In this document: positions 31,566 to 43,030 of the stretch, in pieces
How positions within the stretch are numbered: position 1 is the first letter of the stretch
Layout: each line of letters begins with the position of its first letter
NCBI GenBank assembly: GCA_018340375.1
Contig: JAFFJZ010000004.1
Coordinates: 49,330,001 to 49,394,000 of the forward strand
Reading direction: 5' to 3'
DNA from: Gonatopus flavifemur
Taxonomy: Eukaryota; Arthropoda; Insecta; Hymenoptera; Dryinidae
DNA length: 64,000 bases
Translations under genes and position numbers: made by a program
Notes under the pieces: model-generated
Told to the model about the DNA's origin: nothing
The model's input: the letters and a program-made list of their open reading frames with translations, nothing else
Database searches by the model: none

Positions 31566-32056
31566 TATATTAGACAAGGAGCTTTGTGGATTGAACTTAA
31601 AATGGAACTGAATAACAACATATACCTATAATGTAGAATAACCAACTAGAAAGGACGGGGTTCGGAACGTGACTTCAAAAAAGGAACTCGATTTTTAGCA
31701 GGAGGGAGAAATAAAAATTCCTGGTTTCTGTCTGATAGATCCGGCAGCGTCAACATATTTGTTTACCTTTCTGGTAAATTTTTCGTAAGGTGTAATATCA
31801 TATGCAAATTTAAAACGTGCTGTGAATACAATGGTATCGAAATCATATGACGAACAGTTTGCATATCATTTTCGCTCACATTGAAAGAAAAAAAGTTGCT
31901 GAAACAGCGAATCTAAAAAATTGGCTTCGCTGATATGGCAAATCTTGTTGCTGAATTAGCAAAAATCTTGCTCTTTCGGCAAGCGCAACTGATCCAGCAA
32001 TTCGGCATTGTAAATGTACAGACTGCTAGAAAAATTTGCTGAATTAGCAAACATCT

Positions 32057-35000
32057 CCCCGTGGATGATTGCGGGTCTTCCAGTGGGATATTCATGATAC
32101 CTGTCCTTGATATCCTTTTTATCCATCCCTGGTAGTATCTGCTTCCTTTACGTGGTGGGGAGGATAGGTATCTCAGGGTTGGATCTTTTTTTTGAGTGGA
32201 ATGAACTACTCAAGAGAAAGAATACAAACTGAGAGAAATGAAATCACCCTAATGCCAGAAACATCGGCAAAAACGGGAGGAAAGCAAGGGGAAACTACCT
32301 TCCTTGACATGTTTCAATACTTCCCGAGGAAATGAAACCTTTTCCGAACCTGGATTATTATACTCGTAAAACAAAAACAAACGAACAAATTAATAAGGAC
32401 ATGATGGCGCTTTCTCGGGTGAAATATTCCGGAGGTAAACTAGTCTCCCGTTCGGATCTGCGGGTGGAGGCTGCTCGAGGAAGCTTCATCAGCAAAGAAC
32501 GAAAACCGAAGAATAGGATAGGGGAAAGGGGCAACATGCTTCGAGTCGGAGCGTGGGATGTTAGATCACTGAGGCAAGCAGGAAGATTAGAAAATTTGAA
32601 ATTAGAAATGAATAGGTTGAATATAGACGTAATGGGGATTAGCGAAATGAGATGGCCACAAGAGGGCGATTTCTGGAGTGGGGATTATAGAATAATTCAT
32701 ACAGGATCAAAGAACGGTCAAGCAGGTGTAGGAATTGGAATGCATAAAAGGGTAGGAAATAGAATAGAGAATTATTTGCAACCTAATGAACGTGTGATGA
32801 TGGTTAGAATATGAACAAAACGGGTAGACACAGTCATAGTCCAAGTATACATGCTCACATCTGCATATTCGGAGGAAGATATTGAAAGAACGTACGATGA
32901 AATAGAAGAAGTGATAGAATATGTGAAGGGAGAAGAGAATTTGATAGTGATGGGTGATTGGAATGCGGTAGTAGGACAAGGAAAAGAGGGCAACATAATA
33001 GGAGATTTTGCGTTAGGGGGGAGGAACGATAGAGGACAACGTTTAGTCGAATTTTGTGAAAATCATAAGATGGTTATCACAAACACTTTATTCGAAAATC
33101 ATCCAAGAAGAATCTACACTTGGAAAATGCCAGGAGATACCAAATTGATTACATATTAGTGAAACAAAGATTTAGAAACCAAGTGAAAAACTGTAAAACT
33201 TATCCCAGTGCAGATATAGATAGTGATCATAATATGTTGATGATGAAATGTTCTCTGTAATCCAAATCTCTTAAGAAGGAAAGTAAAATGCAGAAAACAT
33301 GGAATTTAAAGAACCTCAAGCAAAAACAAACACATGAGGCATTCGAGAAAATGTTGGATGAAAAATTGGGAGATCAAAAAGAGAAAGACTTGGGAATAGA
33401 GAGGAGATGGACAAAAATGAAGGGGAATATGTGAGAATGAGCGAATAAGATTTTGAAGAATAATGGGGTAGAACCTAAGAACCCATGGATAACGGGAGAA
33501 ATTTTAGAATTGATAAATGAAAGAAGAAAATACAAGAATAACCATAGCCAAGAAGGCCAGCAACGATACAAATCATTGAGAAATAAAATAATAAGAGAAT
33601 CAAGGAGAGCAAAAGAACAGTGGTTAGAAGAGAAATGTCAGGAAATAGAAATAAGATTGCATTTAGGAAAAATAGATGAAGCATATAGGATTATTAAAAG
33701 ATTTTTCGGGCAAATGAAATCTAGAAGCAATGAGATTAGGAACTCTTTAGAACGACAATTGATAAAAACGGACGAGAAAATAGAACAGTGGATCAATCAT
33801 TTGGGAGACTTGTATAGAGGAAACGATGATATAGCACTTTTAAAGAAGGAGGAGGATGTAGATGGGGGAGAATTGGGAGATTCGATATTGAGATCAGAAT
33901 TCGACAAGGCTTTGGAAGAATTGGAAAATAATAAAGCGCCAGGCATAGATGGCATAAGTGCGGACCTTATAAAAGCCTCCAGTGAAGGAACTCGTGACGC
34001 ACTGTTTGAATTGATTAGAGATATGTACGAAAAAGGAGAAGTACCGGAAGATTTCCAAAAGAATAAAATTGTCGCTATCCCGAAAAAACAAGGGGCAGAC
34101 AAATGCGAGAACTACAGAACGATCAGTTTAACTTCACATGCTTCGAAAATACTGACCAAAATTATATACAGGAGGATGGAAAATAAAATAGAGAGTAGAT
34201 TGGCAGAAGATCAGTTTGGTTTTTGAAAAAATAGGGGAACGCGAGAAGCGATTTTAGCACTTAGGGCAGTAATAGAGAAAAGGATAGCGCTGGAGAAATC
34301 TGTGTACATAGGTTTTGTAGATATACAAAATGCTTCCGATAATGTGGACTGGAAGAAGATGTTTGCGATCCTGAAGAAGGTGGGAATAAATTATAAAGAT
34401 AGAAGAATAATATAAGAATTATATAAGAATCAAAGTGCAATAATAGACATAGAGGGTCAGGAAGGGGAAGCACAAATAAGAAAAGGGGTGAGACAAGGAT
34501 GCTCATTATCGCCACTGATTTTCAATTTATATATAGAAGAAGCAATGAACGAAGTGAAGGAGGAAATTCAATCGAAATTACAGATTCAGGGAGAAAATAT
34601 AAGTATGTTGAGATTCACGGATGACATAGCTATATTTGCCACGAGTAGTACTGAGTTAGAAAATATTCTCAACACTATGAGAACAATATCATTGGAAAAC
34701 TATTGTATGAATATAAATAAAGACAAAACAAAATTCATGATGTGTATAGCAGCGAAAACAGCTAGAAGAACGAAAATCAAAATAGATACCGAGACAATTG
34801 AACAGGTGAAAGAATTCAAATATCTAGGAAGCATAATTACAGAAAACGGCAAAAGCGAAAGAGATATAAGAGCAAGGATAGCACAAGGGAAACAGGCTTT
34901 TTACCAAAAGAAACAGTTATTATGCTAAAAAAATATAAGCTTGGAAGTAAGGAAGAAATTCTTGAAAAGTTACGTTTGGAGCACAGCATTATATGGTTGC

Positions 35001-35406
35001 GAAACTTGGTCAATGGGGAAAACTGATGAACGAAGACTTGAAGCTTTTGAAATGTGGTGTTATAGGAGGATGCTCAGAATAAAATGGATAGACAAAGTCA
35101 AAAATGAAGAAGTACTCGAGCAGATAAATGAAAAAAGAAATCTTTTGAAACACATCGTGAAAAGGAGGAGCAATCTTATAGGACACACATTACGGCATGA
35201 GAGTTTATTGAAAACAATATTGAAAGGGAAAATGAATGGTAAAACTGGTAAAGGTAGACCTAGATCAAATTATATGAAGCAAATCGTACAAGACAAGGGA
35301 TGTAGTAGATATGTAGAACTTAAACGTTTGGCGGATAATAGACAGGGGTGGAGGGTTTCATCAAACCAGTCGTAAGACTGATTACTTCATGATGATGATG
35401 ATGATG
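32057..35406 (+). mobile_element. RTE-clade non-LTR retrotransposon, full length (3.35 kb)
   Basis: Flanked by an 11-bp target duplication AGCAAACATCT (32046-32056, 35407-35417) and ending in a GAT/ATG trinucleotide tail (about 35389-35406) instead of poly(A). The length fits a full-length RTE. Encodes endonuclease and reverse transcriptase in one degraded frame series. Confidence 0.9.
32332..35375 (+). pseudogene. RTE endonuclease/reverse transcriptase, degraded
   Basis: Polyprotein that nicks target DNA and reverse-transcribes the element RNA in place. N-terminal AP-type endonuclease: LRVGAWDVRSL (the usual Asn appears as Asp), GISEMRW with the catalytic Glu (to 32814), and VMGDWNAVVG (32950-32985). 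Reverse transcriptase: KAPGIDGISADLIKA, VAIPKKQG, NYRTISLT (33453-34226), then RQGCSLSPLIFNLY and FTDDIAIFA at 34488-34928, where FTDD replaces FADD/YADD. C-terminal ALYGCETW and GKGRPR motifs at 34941-35375 are typical of RTE. Stops at about 32813, 34224, 34413 and 34926 and frameshifts near 33150-33450 disable it. Confidence 0.9.
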
Positions 35407-35519
35407 AGCAAACATCTTGCTAAAACAGCAAGAATTTTGCTACCACAGCAAGCGTTTTGCTAGTTTAGCAAAGCACATTTTCTGAAATCGCTGTCTCAGC
35501 AAGATTTTTCCTCTGCGTG

Positions 35520-37090
35520 CATCGATAGGTACACATTTTCAGAAGTATGCAACTAATTAAAAATGTTTTTTTTTATTATTAATAACCAGGGATCGACCAA
35601 AAATTATTCCGAAAATAACTAAAATTGTAGTTGTGATGATTGGTTTCGAAAAAAACTTACAATTGGAAATAACCGTATCTCCAAAAAAAAAGTTAGCCGT
35701 GAGTTACGGTAACCGTGACTCTAATTGATCCTGTTTTATAGCTACGGGATCCGTAACTCTAGTCAAAGCCTTGATGAAATCTAACCTCCATTGATCAGAA
35801 ATTACATGATATTGAATAATAGAACTCTAAATCTAATGGAATTCTAAATGAAATTCAAAACAAATCTCATGTATCTTACGTTAGGATCAGCACTCGTTTT
35901 CTGAAAAAAAAAGGATTTTCTTGTAGATTTTACATAGAATTGTAAAAACGTCACGTTCCTCGTAAGTAATAAAGTTATCTAGCTGAACATGAACAAAACA
36001 CATACAGTGGTAAAATCACAAATCCTGTTGCAAAAGTTCAACTCTGAACACAGGGAATTCATTATTTTTAATGGTGAATATCCTACGCGAAAAGTATGGA
36101 TGATTCTGCTACGTACGCTGAGAGGTAAAAATGTCTTCAGTGCAAATTATTTTTAGCGAGGTTATATTTCACATTTATATTCACACCTCACTTAACGAAT
36201 CAAGAATGTAAATTTGATTTAATCTTATGATATGATTATTTCCATGGAGAAAATAAAAAGATATACCCTACTTTGCTTTGTTATCCACATTAAACATGAG
36301 CAGAAAATGCATAACGTAAAGCTACCTATTTCCGACCGCCCTCCTAAATGCGACCACTTTATATTTTGTATTAATAATCATTTATGTCATGCGTAAAAAC
36401 ATTGAGACTGAATTGAACTCGTAACTATGTTCATTGTGTTGTTATGTTTGCGGCAGCACAACCGTCAGTTGTCATTCATTTCTTTGGAAAAGACGCATTT
36501 CAGTGACGAGACGTTAAACGTGCATTCTGTATAGACAAAGTGTCTAAAGTCGACGATTTCTCTTATTATGTTTCCATAAGAATCCAGAATTGGCAAGGTG
36601 AGTATTTCATGTTGTTTATGTACATATATGCTTCGATTATGTTTCGAAATGAACATCTCGCAAAATCATTGTTATTTCCGGTTGTAATCCAAGAAAATAT
36701 GGTGGTCGGTATAAGGAAATATGAATTGAGAGGTTACACTGGTCGTTGTAAGGCGTCTCTAACGCAATTTTGAAACCAATGAAATTTGGATTCTAGAAGT
36801 TTTGATTCCAAACACTTTCTGTATAAGCAATCAAGATATCAGTTCAGATACTTTTCTACCTACTTACGACCTACGAAAAAGTATTTTTGAATCATTGAAA
36901 TTTCACCGAAGACACGTACCGATTATATAGATAATCAACTTTTTCTACAAAATGTATTCCTTTTTATTGATGAATTTTTTTTTCCTTTTCCGTGTGAGTG
37001 TACTTAATTAATCAAACTCAGTTTTGATGAAAATGAAATCATTATACCAATTTCATATAATTTATATCCATGACCTCTCATTTTTTTTCA
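35520..37090. other. Unassigned AT-rich stretch
   Basis: No gene recognised. Loose GTAACT/CCGTAACT words occur at 35685-35765. A 77-codon frame (36540-36773) has no known motif, though AAG|GTGAGTA at 36595-36603 would be a strong splice donor; no matching exon could be built. Confidence 0.4.
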
Positions 37091-37345
37091 ATCACCCAAT
37101 GAACACACACACGTTATCTCAACGTTGAAATAACGGTAGACTGTCAAACGGACGTTAGTCGTTGATTTCATAACGTTGATTTTTAGTTGAAATTTGATAG
37201 GGAAATAGACGACGAGGAATTACGTTTTGATGACGTGTAATTTGACCTGATATTCAAAAATAACCATCAAACGACGTCCTCAAAAAACGTGTTTTGAACG
37301 GGTTTGAATTACGCGTTTAAAATGTGTTCATCACACCTAGTGTTT
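37091..37345. repeat. Word-repeat region, AACGTTGA/ACGTTT
   Basis: CAACGTTGAAATAACGG, ACGTTGATTTTTAGTTGAAA, ACGTTAGTCGTTGA and related words recur on both strands. It begins with an ACACACACACG stretch and ends near AATGTGTTCATC, a weak inverted match. Resembles the other word-repeat palindromes. Confidence 0.45.
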
Positions 37346-37469
37346 GAACTTCAATTGAAGATATTCTGCTAAAAATGTCGAACGAAACCGGTCAATGGTT
37401 GAAATTTCAACAAAGAGCAAAATAGTAAATAGTGTGGCATACTTTCCAAATTCCGTCATACTCAGAAAT

Positions 37470-37990
37470 ACTATTGTTCTCGATATTGTGTAAGGATTTA
37501 TTAAGAATAAAACGAGGTCATATAAGTGAATGAGGGTTTATTCTAATTGGAGGCGGATCTTATAACACTGTACATGTTTATGAATTAATACAATTTTACG
37601 TTAGTATTACTACTTCTCTCATACAAGAGATATCGCGCTACTGAGGCAGACACTAACTAGCGATAACCGTGCTCATCAAATGAATTACAATCAAATTACA
37701 CGATCCTCTCAGTGGGACAACCCTGTGCTTCCAACCGATCATGATCACGGCATTCTTGCCACTGCCTACACTGGCTTCTACAAGCTACCACAAGCGCTAC
37801 AGCGCCCTCTATGATTCATGCGCTTACAGCATCGGCCATTCTGCGTAGCTGCGCGTCCTCGCGCAGCACATACATGAATAATCATACATGAATTGAAATA
37901 ATTCGTAGCATATACGGAACTTATGATCTGAGTACAATAGAATTTTTAAAGAAAAATAATGATGATGGCCCATATTATAACTCAGCCATA
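37470..37990 (-). other. Probable gypsy 3' noncoding/LTR region
   Basis: Lies directly downstream (minus strand) of the gypsy pol stop. On the minus strand AATAAA-like signals (about 37497-37545) precede TTACACAATATCGAGAACA, a plausible LTR end. No second LTR is in the window, so the boundaries are guesses. Confidence 0.35.
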
Positions 37991-39739
37991 AAAGTGGAAC
38001 TTCAATCTATTTCATCTTGAGTATTTTCATTTCTAAAGTATAATTTCATTCTGTCAGGAGATATAATAGTTTCATAAGGTTTTTGGGTTAATTGAAAACC
38101 AGGTATATCGCATATCAAATATCGATTATTATCTAAAACTTTCTTTATCATAAAAGGGCCTCTGAATTGAGGCAATAGTTTCTGATTTTCGCCGACAGGT
38201 AAAGTATGTGTTTTTATCAAAACATAATCTCCTTTGCAGTATTTCAAAGGTTGTTTATGGTTTTGATCATAAATTTTCTTATTATACATTTGTAACTCTT
38301 TATTTTTAAGTTGAGCTTTATTTCTAATTTGTTCTCGCTCTTCAAGTACATCACATCCAGCATCCATTTCCTTCAAAAATTTCGATAACTCTGAATCTGT
38401 ACTTCCTCTTTGCTTGTATCCAAAAAGAACTTTACTCGGTGTCGAATCAATTGCTTTGTGATACGTGTTATTCAACGTATGTTGGGTTCTATCTAATGCC
38501 TGATACCAACCGGCAGGCGATTTCGCTAATTTAGCCAGCACAGGACGAAGAAAACGGTTCAAACGCTATACCTGACCGTTTGCCCAGGGGGCAGCAACAC
38601 CCACTTTGATATGAGGAATTTCCCTATCTTGCAAAAATCTTTCAAATTTTTTTGAAGTAAAAGCGGTTCCTCGATCAGTTATGATTCGACCGGGCAACCC
38701 GAAATAGTAGAATAGTGTTTTCAAATGTTTAATTACTTCAGATGAACCGGGAGATCTCGTTGGTAAAAGCAAAGTGAACTCAGAAAAAGCATCTATAGCC
38801 ACTAAAATATAATGAAATCCAAATGTCGTTTTCTTAAGAGGACCGAAATAATCGAGATGTAGTGTACTTAAAGGCTCCGATTCCTTATCTATTATATGCA
38901 ATACTCCTTCAGGTTTTCCAGAAGCCACGTTGAAAGTTGAGCATTTAATACAGTTTTGGATATAATCTTCAACTCTATTTTTCAAACATGGGAACCAATA
39001 TCGTTCCATAATAGCGCGCATAGTTTTATCTGTACCACAATGACCAAGATCATCATGGTGCAATCTGATGATATTATTAATCATTTGATTTGGAACGACG
39101 AACAATAACTTGTCATTGAGTTTACGGAAAATTAGACCTCGATCCATAGTGAAATTTTTCAGTTCTTTAGTTTCGAGCAATTTGCGTAAATCGCGTGTAA
39201 AAGCGTCTAATTGTTGTCGATATATAAGTTGGTCTTCCAAACTAAGCGGTTCTATTTGCAGAATTTGTCTGCTGAATGTATCGACATGCAACATTTTGGT
39301 ACTTGATCGATGTTCTGTGGTAAATGTATAATTCTGGATCATCAAACTCCAACGCGCTATACGGGGATTTATCTTGATCTTTTTCATCGCCAAAGCCAAA
39401 GAATTGCAGTCAGTGACTACTTTAAATTCAATTCCGTATAAGTAAATATGAAACCTTTCCAAAGCGTAAACAATTGCTAGTGTTTCCAACTCGAAACTGG
39501 GAATTGTTTTCAGCAGCCGTAGTGGCTTCGCTGAAAAAAGCCACGGGATGAAAATTATTATCAGGTTGCTTTTGCAAAAGCACAGCACCCAAACCTGCAG
39601 CTCTGTAATATACGACGGATTGTATATTAGGGTGGGCCGAAAAAACCTTTTTTTTTTCTTCGAAGTTGTAATAGTGCGGAAAAGTTGCGAATTAAGAAGA
39701 CAAAAAAATGAAAAAAAAAATAATTAAAATCGGTTGAGA

Positions 39740-40110
39740 TCTTCCGGTCGCGCACAGGCCCTGAAATTTTACAAAATATGGAAAAACGTCATTATAGCGA
39801 TTATTTTTGGAATTTTTCATTCTAGCTGTTTTTGTGATGTAATATTTTGAAACGTTTTCGACTAGGGCCTAAGAACATTGGGTTCTCATTTGGTTTGGAT
39901 CAGCTGATATCTTTCGGTCGCACATGAGCCCCAAAATCTGCCAAAATATTGAAAATTTCACATTTTCATGTATTTTTGTGAGTCTTTAATTTACTTTTAT
40001 TTTAACGTGACAGCTCAGGTATTTTTATTTTAGAATGTACGAATACATTATTTGATTGATTAGTGATTAAATCAAGGACTTCCGGTCGCACAATGACCCC
40101 AATGCCACAG
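39740..40110. repeat. Subterminal CTTCCGGTCGCRCA repeats
   Basis: TCTTCCGGTCGCGCACAGGCCC (about 39743), ATCTTTCGGTCGCACATGAGCCCC (39912) and CTTCCGGTCGCACAATGACCCC (40081) are spaced about 168-169 bp apart. The first two recur inverted near 43280 and 43105. Subterminal repeats are typical transposase-binding sites; binding here is inferred. Confidence 0.6.
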
Positions 40111-40320
40111 ACAAACTGTGCCTAAATAGGATAGGTAGGCTTATGACATGATAATAGCAGTAACAACGGGTATGGTTCTTTTTGACTTGTTTTATATTTG
40201 GAAAGCTTAATTAATAAAGTCACTGTGTACTTGTAAGAATAAATATAGATGACTTTGACAAAAAACAGAGTTCTGAAAAAATAGTGAATGTTAGTTGAAT
40301 CTGTTCATTGGCACTCTTTT

Positions 40321-42647
40321 CTATTTTGTAGCTGAAGGGACTTTGAAATCTGATTTGCTGGTGAAGTTAGGCATAGATGATCTGGACAGTAGAGTGGTTC
40401 TTATGAATCCGTCTCGAGATTCAGCTCCACAGACCTTCCTTGAGGCTTCCGTGACGAGTTTTACACAGCGTTCAACAGCCTGCGTGTGTACTGGGAATTC
40501 CTTGAAAGTTATGTTCCAGTCAGGGATTGAATCACTTACGATGTATGATTTAATCTCCTCGTCACTAATTTCTGCCAACAATGGGGGAGAAGATAACTCA
40601 CAGTCGATCCAGTCGATCATGTCTGAGTATTCTTGTGCATTGAAGTTTATTTTTGGTGGCACGAATTTTCGTATGGTTTTCCTTCTTGCATCTACTTGCC
40701 TTGCCTTCAGAATTTTTCGAAGTCCGAGCTCTCTTATGTGTCTCTTGTCATCTTGCGTCATGGCTAACAGTAGGTGTTCAGGGTGGGCAAAAAAACCATT
40801 ACGTTGGATCACAGGGTCAACAACATCGAGCAAACGTTTTGGCAAATACCTGGTAGATTGTATTGCTTGGTAAACAAGTTTCGGGCCGTCTGTGAATAGC
40901 TGACTTCTCTTGATAGTGAACCACATTGGCATGTATGCTTTCAATATAAAAAAAAAACTAGTTCTTGAAGTTCAGGTGTGGGGCTTTCTTCACTCATGTA
41001 CAATCTGAGTGTTCTATTTGCTTTTGTCAACCATCTTGAATGCGATAAGTGCCCAGGATCTCGAACAGCCAGATCTTCTTTACAGGATCCTGATTTGATT
41101 GCAACGGAAATATCAAATAGATATTGCTGATCTTTACTAAGCACGTTTCTGTCTATTTCTGGGATCTGACAATCAATACTCTGAAAATTAACCACCGGCA
41201 ATTTTTCACAGTCAACTAACTTTTCACCGATTGACCCTTTAGAAGTACTAGGCCCCGTTGTCTTGCCATCTAGGTGCAAGAACATATGACGGAACGGCAG
41301 CTCATTAAAATGTAAGAGACAAATTGCCCATTGTAGAGGTTTTCTCAAATGTAGTTCAACTCGGCGAATCAGACCGCTTTTCCAACCTGTATTGACAGCA
41401 GTACCATCACATCCGATGACAGATAAATTGTCAAGGGAAATACCACGCTCAGACAGGTAAGAAATTAGAGACTTGACAATATCTTCAGAGCTTCCAGAAT
41501 TTGGCGTAACATGGCCGACGTAGAGTGAGCCGGGTTCTTGAATCAGCGAGTAATGCTCTTCCTTGATAATCCTACGATACTTTTTTGAATGAACTTGCTC
41601 TATCACAAACGTGTCGTCCTTTCTTCCATCTAAATAAAGACCTAATAGTGGAGGTTCGTCTGATTTGGTACGCAATTCAGTATTGATATTTCGCTTTTCC
41701 CTTCGTATCTTGTTTTTATCTACAACATGGGAGGAATGTGAATCGGTAATAATATCAAAGTCGTGCAAAACACTAGATGCGATAGCCGCAGTGGCCCGAT
41801 CGGAAACACCATAACGGTTGCTTATTATTGCAGTCGATTTTAACTGAAGTCTCATTTGCGAAACAGGTTTAGAACATTTTTTTGTTTTAACTTTATAATC
41901 TTGGTCGCTATTACTGTCCGTATTGTCCGTGTCCGTACTAGGAGCACAAGGTCCTTCATCTTCAGTTGCTCCTAAATTTGAAACAGAATATGAGCATGAG
42001 GGTTTTGAAACATCTTTTACATATAAATTACTGTCACGTGACTTTCTTTCCAATGCTTTGTGATGCTTGTTTGTTTCACTTATGTCGACCGCTCCAATTC
42101 TTCCTATTCCGTATACTCGCAGTGAGTAAACAAATCTTAGCTCAATTGGGGGTATTTTTCTTGCTTTCTCACAGCTACAATCAATAGTTACTTTGCACTG
42201 GCATAAATCTGGTGGTTTTTTACAAGTGCAATCAAGAACAATAAAGCATTTGCAAGCTGCTACGTCAAAAAGAAGTGAGCACTTCTGCTTAAATTCATCA
42301 ATTTGCTTTTTGAAAGAAGCTTTGTTTTTGTCTCGTGTATAAGATTTTCTCAGGCTGTAATACTTGTCATGCAACACAGTTATAAGTTTCACAATTCTCT
42401 TATCTGTTACCGTAGGGATAGATGCTTTTTCATACATTCTAATTACTTTGTTAGTTACTGTACTGGCAACTTTCTGAAAACTGACGCTCTTATTATTCAT
42501 TTCAATTGCCAAGTTATACCTCTCCTGTGAACAACAGCGAATAACATCCTCACAAGTTGGCAGTTTGTTTGATGACAAGTCTTTAGGTGTGCCAAAAATA
42601 GGACAATCAAATACCCGTCTTGTGATTACTTTCTTCGGTACAGCCAT
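40321..42647 (-). pseudogene. hAT-like transposase, one homopolymer frameshift
   Basis: Two abutting frames, 42647-40941 (568 codons) and 40944-40321 (207 codons). Together they make a protein of about 770 residues, with the join at a run of ten A on the plus strand (40948-40957). N-terminal third: cysteine-rich cluster CKCFIVLDCTCKKPPDLCQC...CSCEK (about residues 152-183), probably zinc-binding. Middle: LLGLYLDGRKDD, SVIGCDGTAVNTGWK and PLQWAICLLHFNELPFRHM, which hold conserved acidic residues, and HLSHSRWLTKANRTLRLY, resembling the hAT RW motif. C-terminus: MWFTIKRS, DPVIQRNGFFAHPEHLLLAM, HIRELGLRKI. The family is widespread in arthropods from memory, with no function name I can vouch for. 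A one-base indel in a homopolymer may be a sequencing error. Confidence 0.8.
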
Positions 42648-43030
42648 AACGTTACCATTACATTACACAGTCACACAAAAATTTCATAACACAAAACACA
42701 CTTTGCAAAAAACCAAGAGTTGCAGAACGACAACAGCGAGAGAGAACTAAATGCACTACAATCACGAATGACAGACGCAGAATTATGAAAATATGGAAGG
42801 GGGGTGGGTTAGTATGCTGTTGAATGCGCAGAGGTGGAGGGGAGCGCCAAGGTCGTTTGCCCGAGTCAGGCGAGTGACGTTCTGTGCATTACTGCCTGCC
42901 CTCTATACATGAGAAATTCTAAGCCATTACGCGATCGGAAAACATCGGATTGAACTTAACAATGTTTTGTTGTATCTCATTATCGGGTCGTTTGAAAAAC
43001 CCATACAGCTATTACAATTAAATATTAATT
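42648..43030 (-). promoter_or_regulatory. Putative 5' region of the hAT-like transposase
   Basis: Between the start codon at 42647 and the right inverted repeat. Contains a GC-rich patch (42795-42860, GGAAGGGGGGTGGG...) unusual for this AT-rich window. Promoter role inferred from position. Confidence 0.3.

Larger units (their letters stand above)
31877..35519. mobile_element. TTTGCTG/CAGCAAA element split by an RTE LINE
   Basis: The left part (31877-32056) and right part (35407-35519) together make a ~280-bp word-repeat element like 31196-31565. It starts CACATTGAAAGAAAAAAAGTTGCTG and ends CAGCAAGATTTTTCCTCTGCGTG. The LINE at 32057-35406 separates them and duplicates AGCAAACATCT. Confidence 0.75.

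Noticed and set aside
32707..34515. Minus-strand frames opposite the LINE
   Set aside because: Shadows of the plus-strand RTE coding region with hydrophobic, compositionally biased translations.
36540..36773. 77-codon frame near a strong splice-donor-like AAGGTGAGTA
   Set aside because: No homologous motif recognised and no convincing acceptor or partner exon; could be a host first exon but unsupported.
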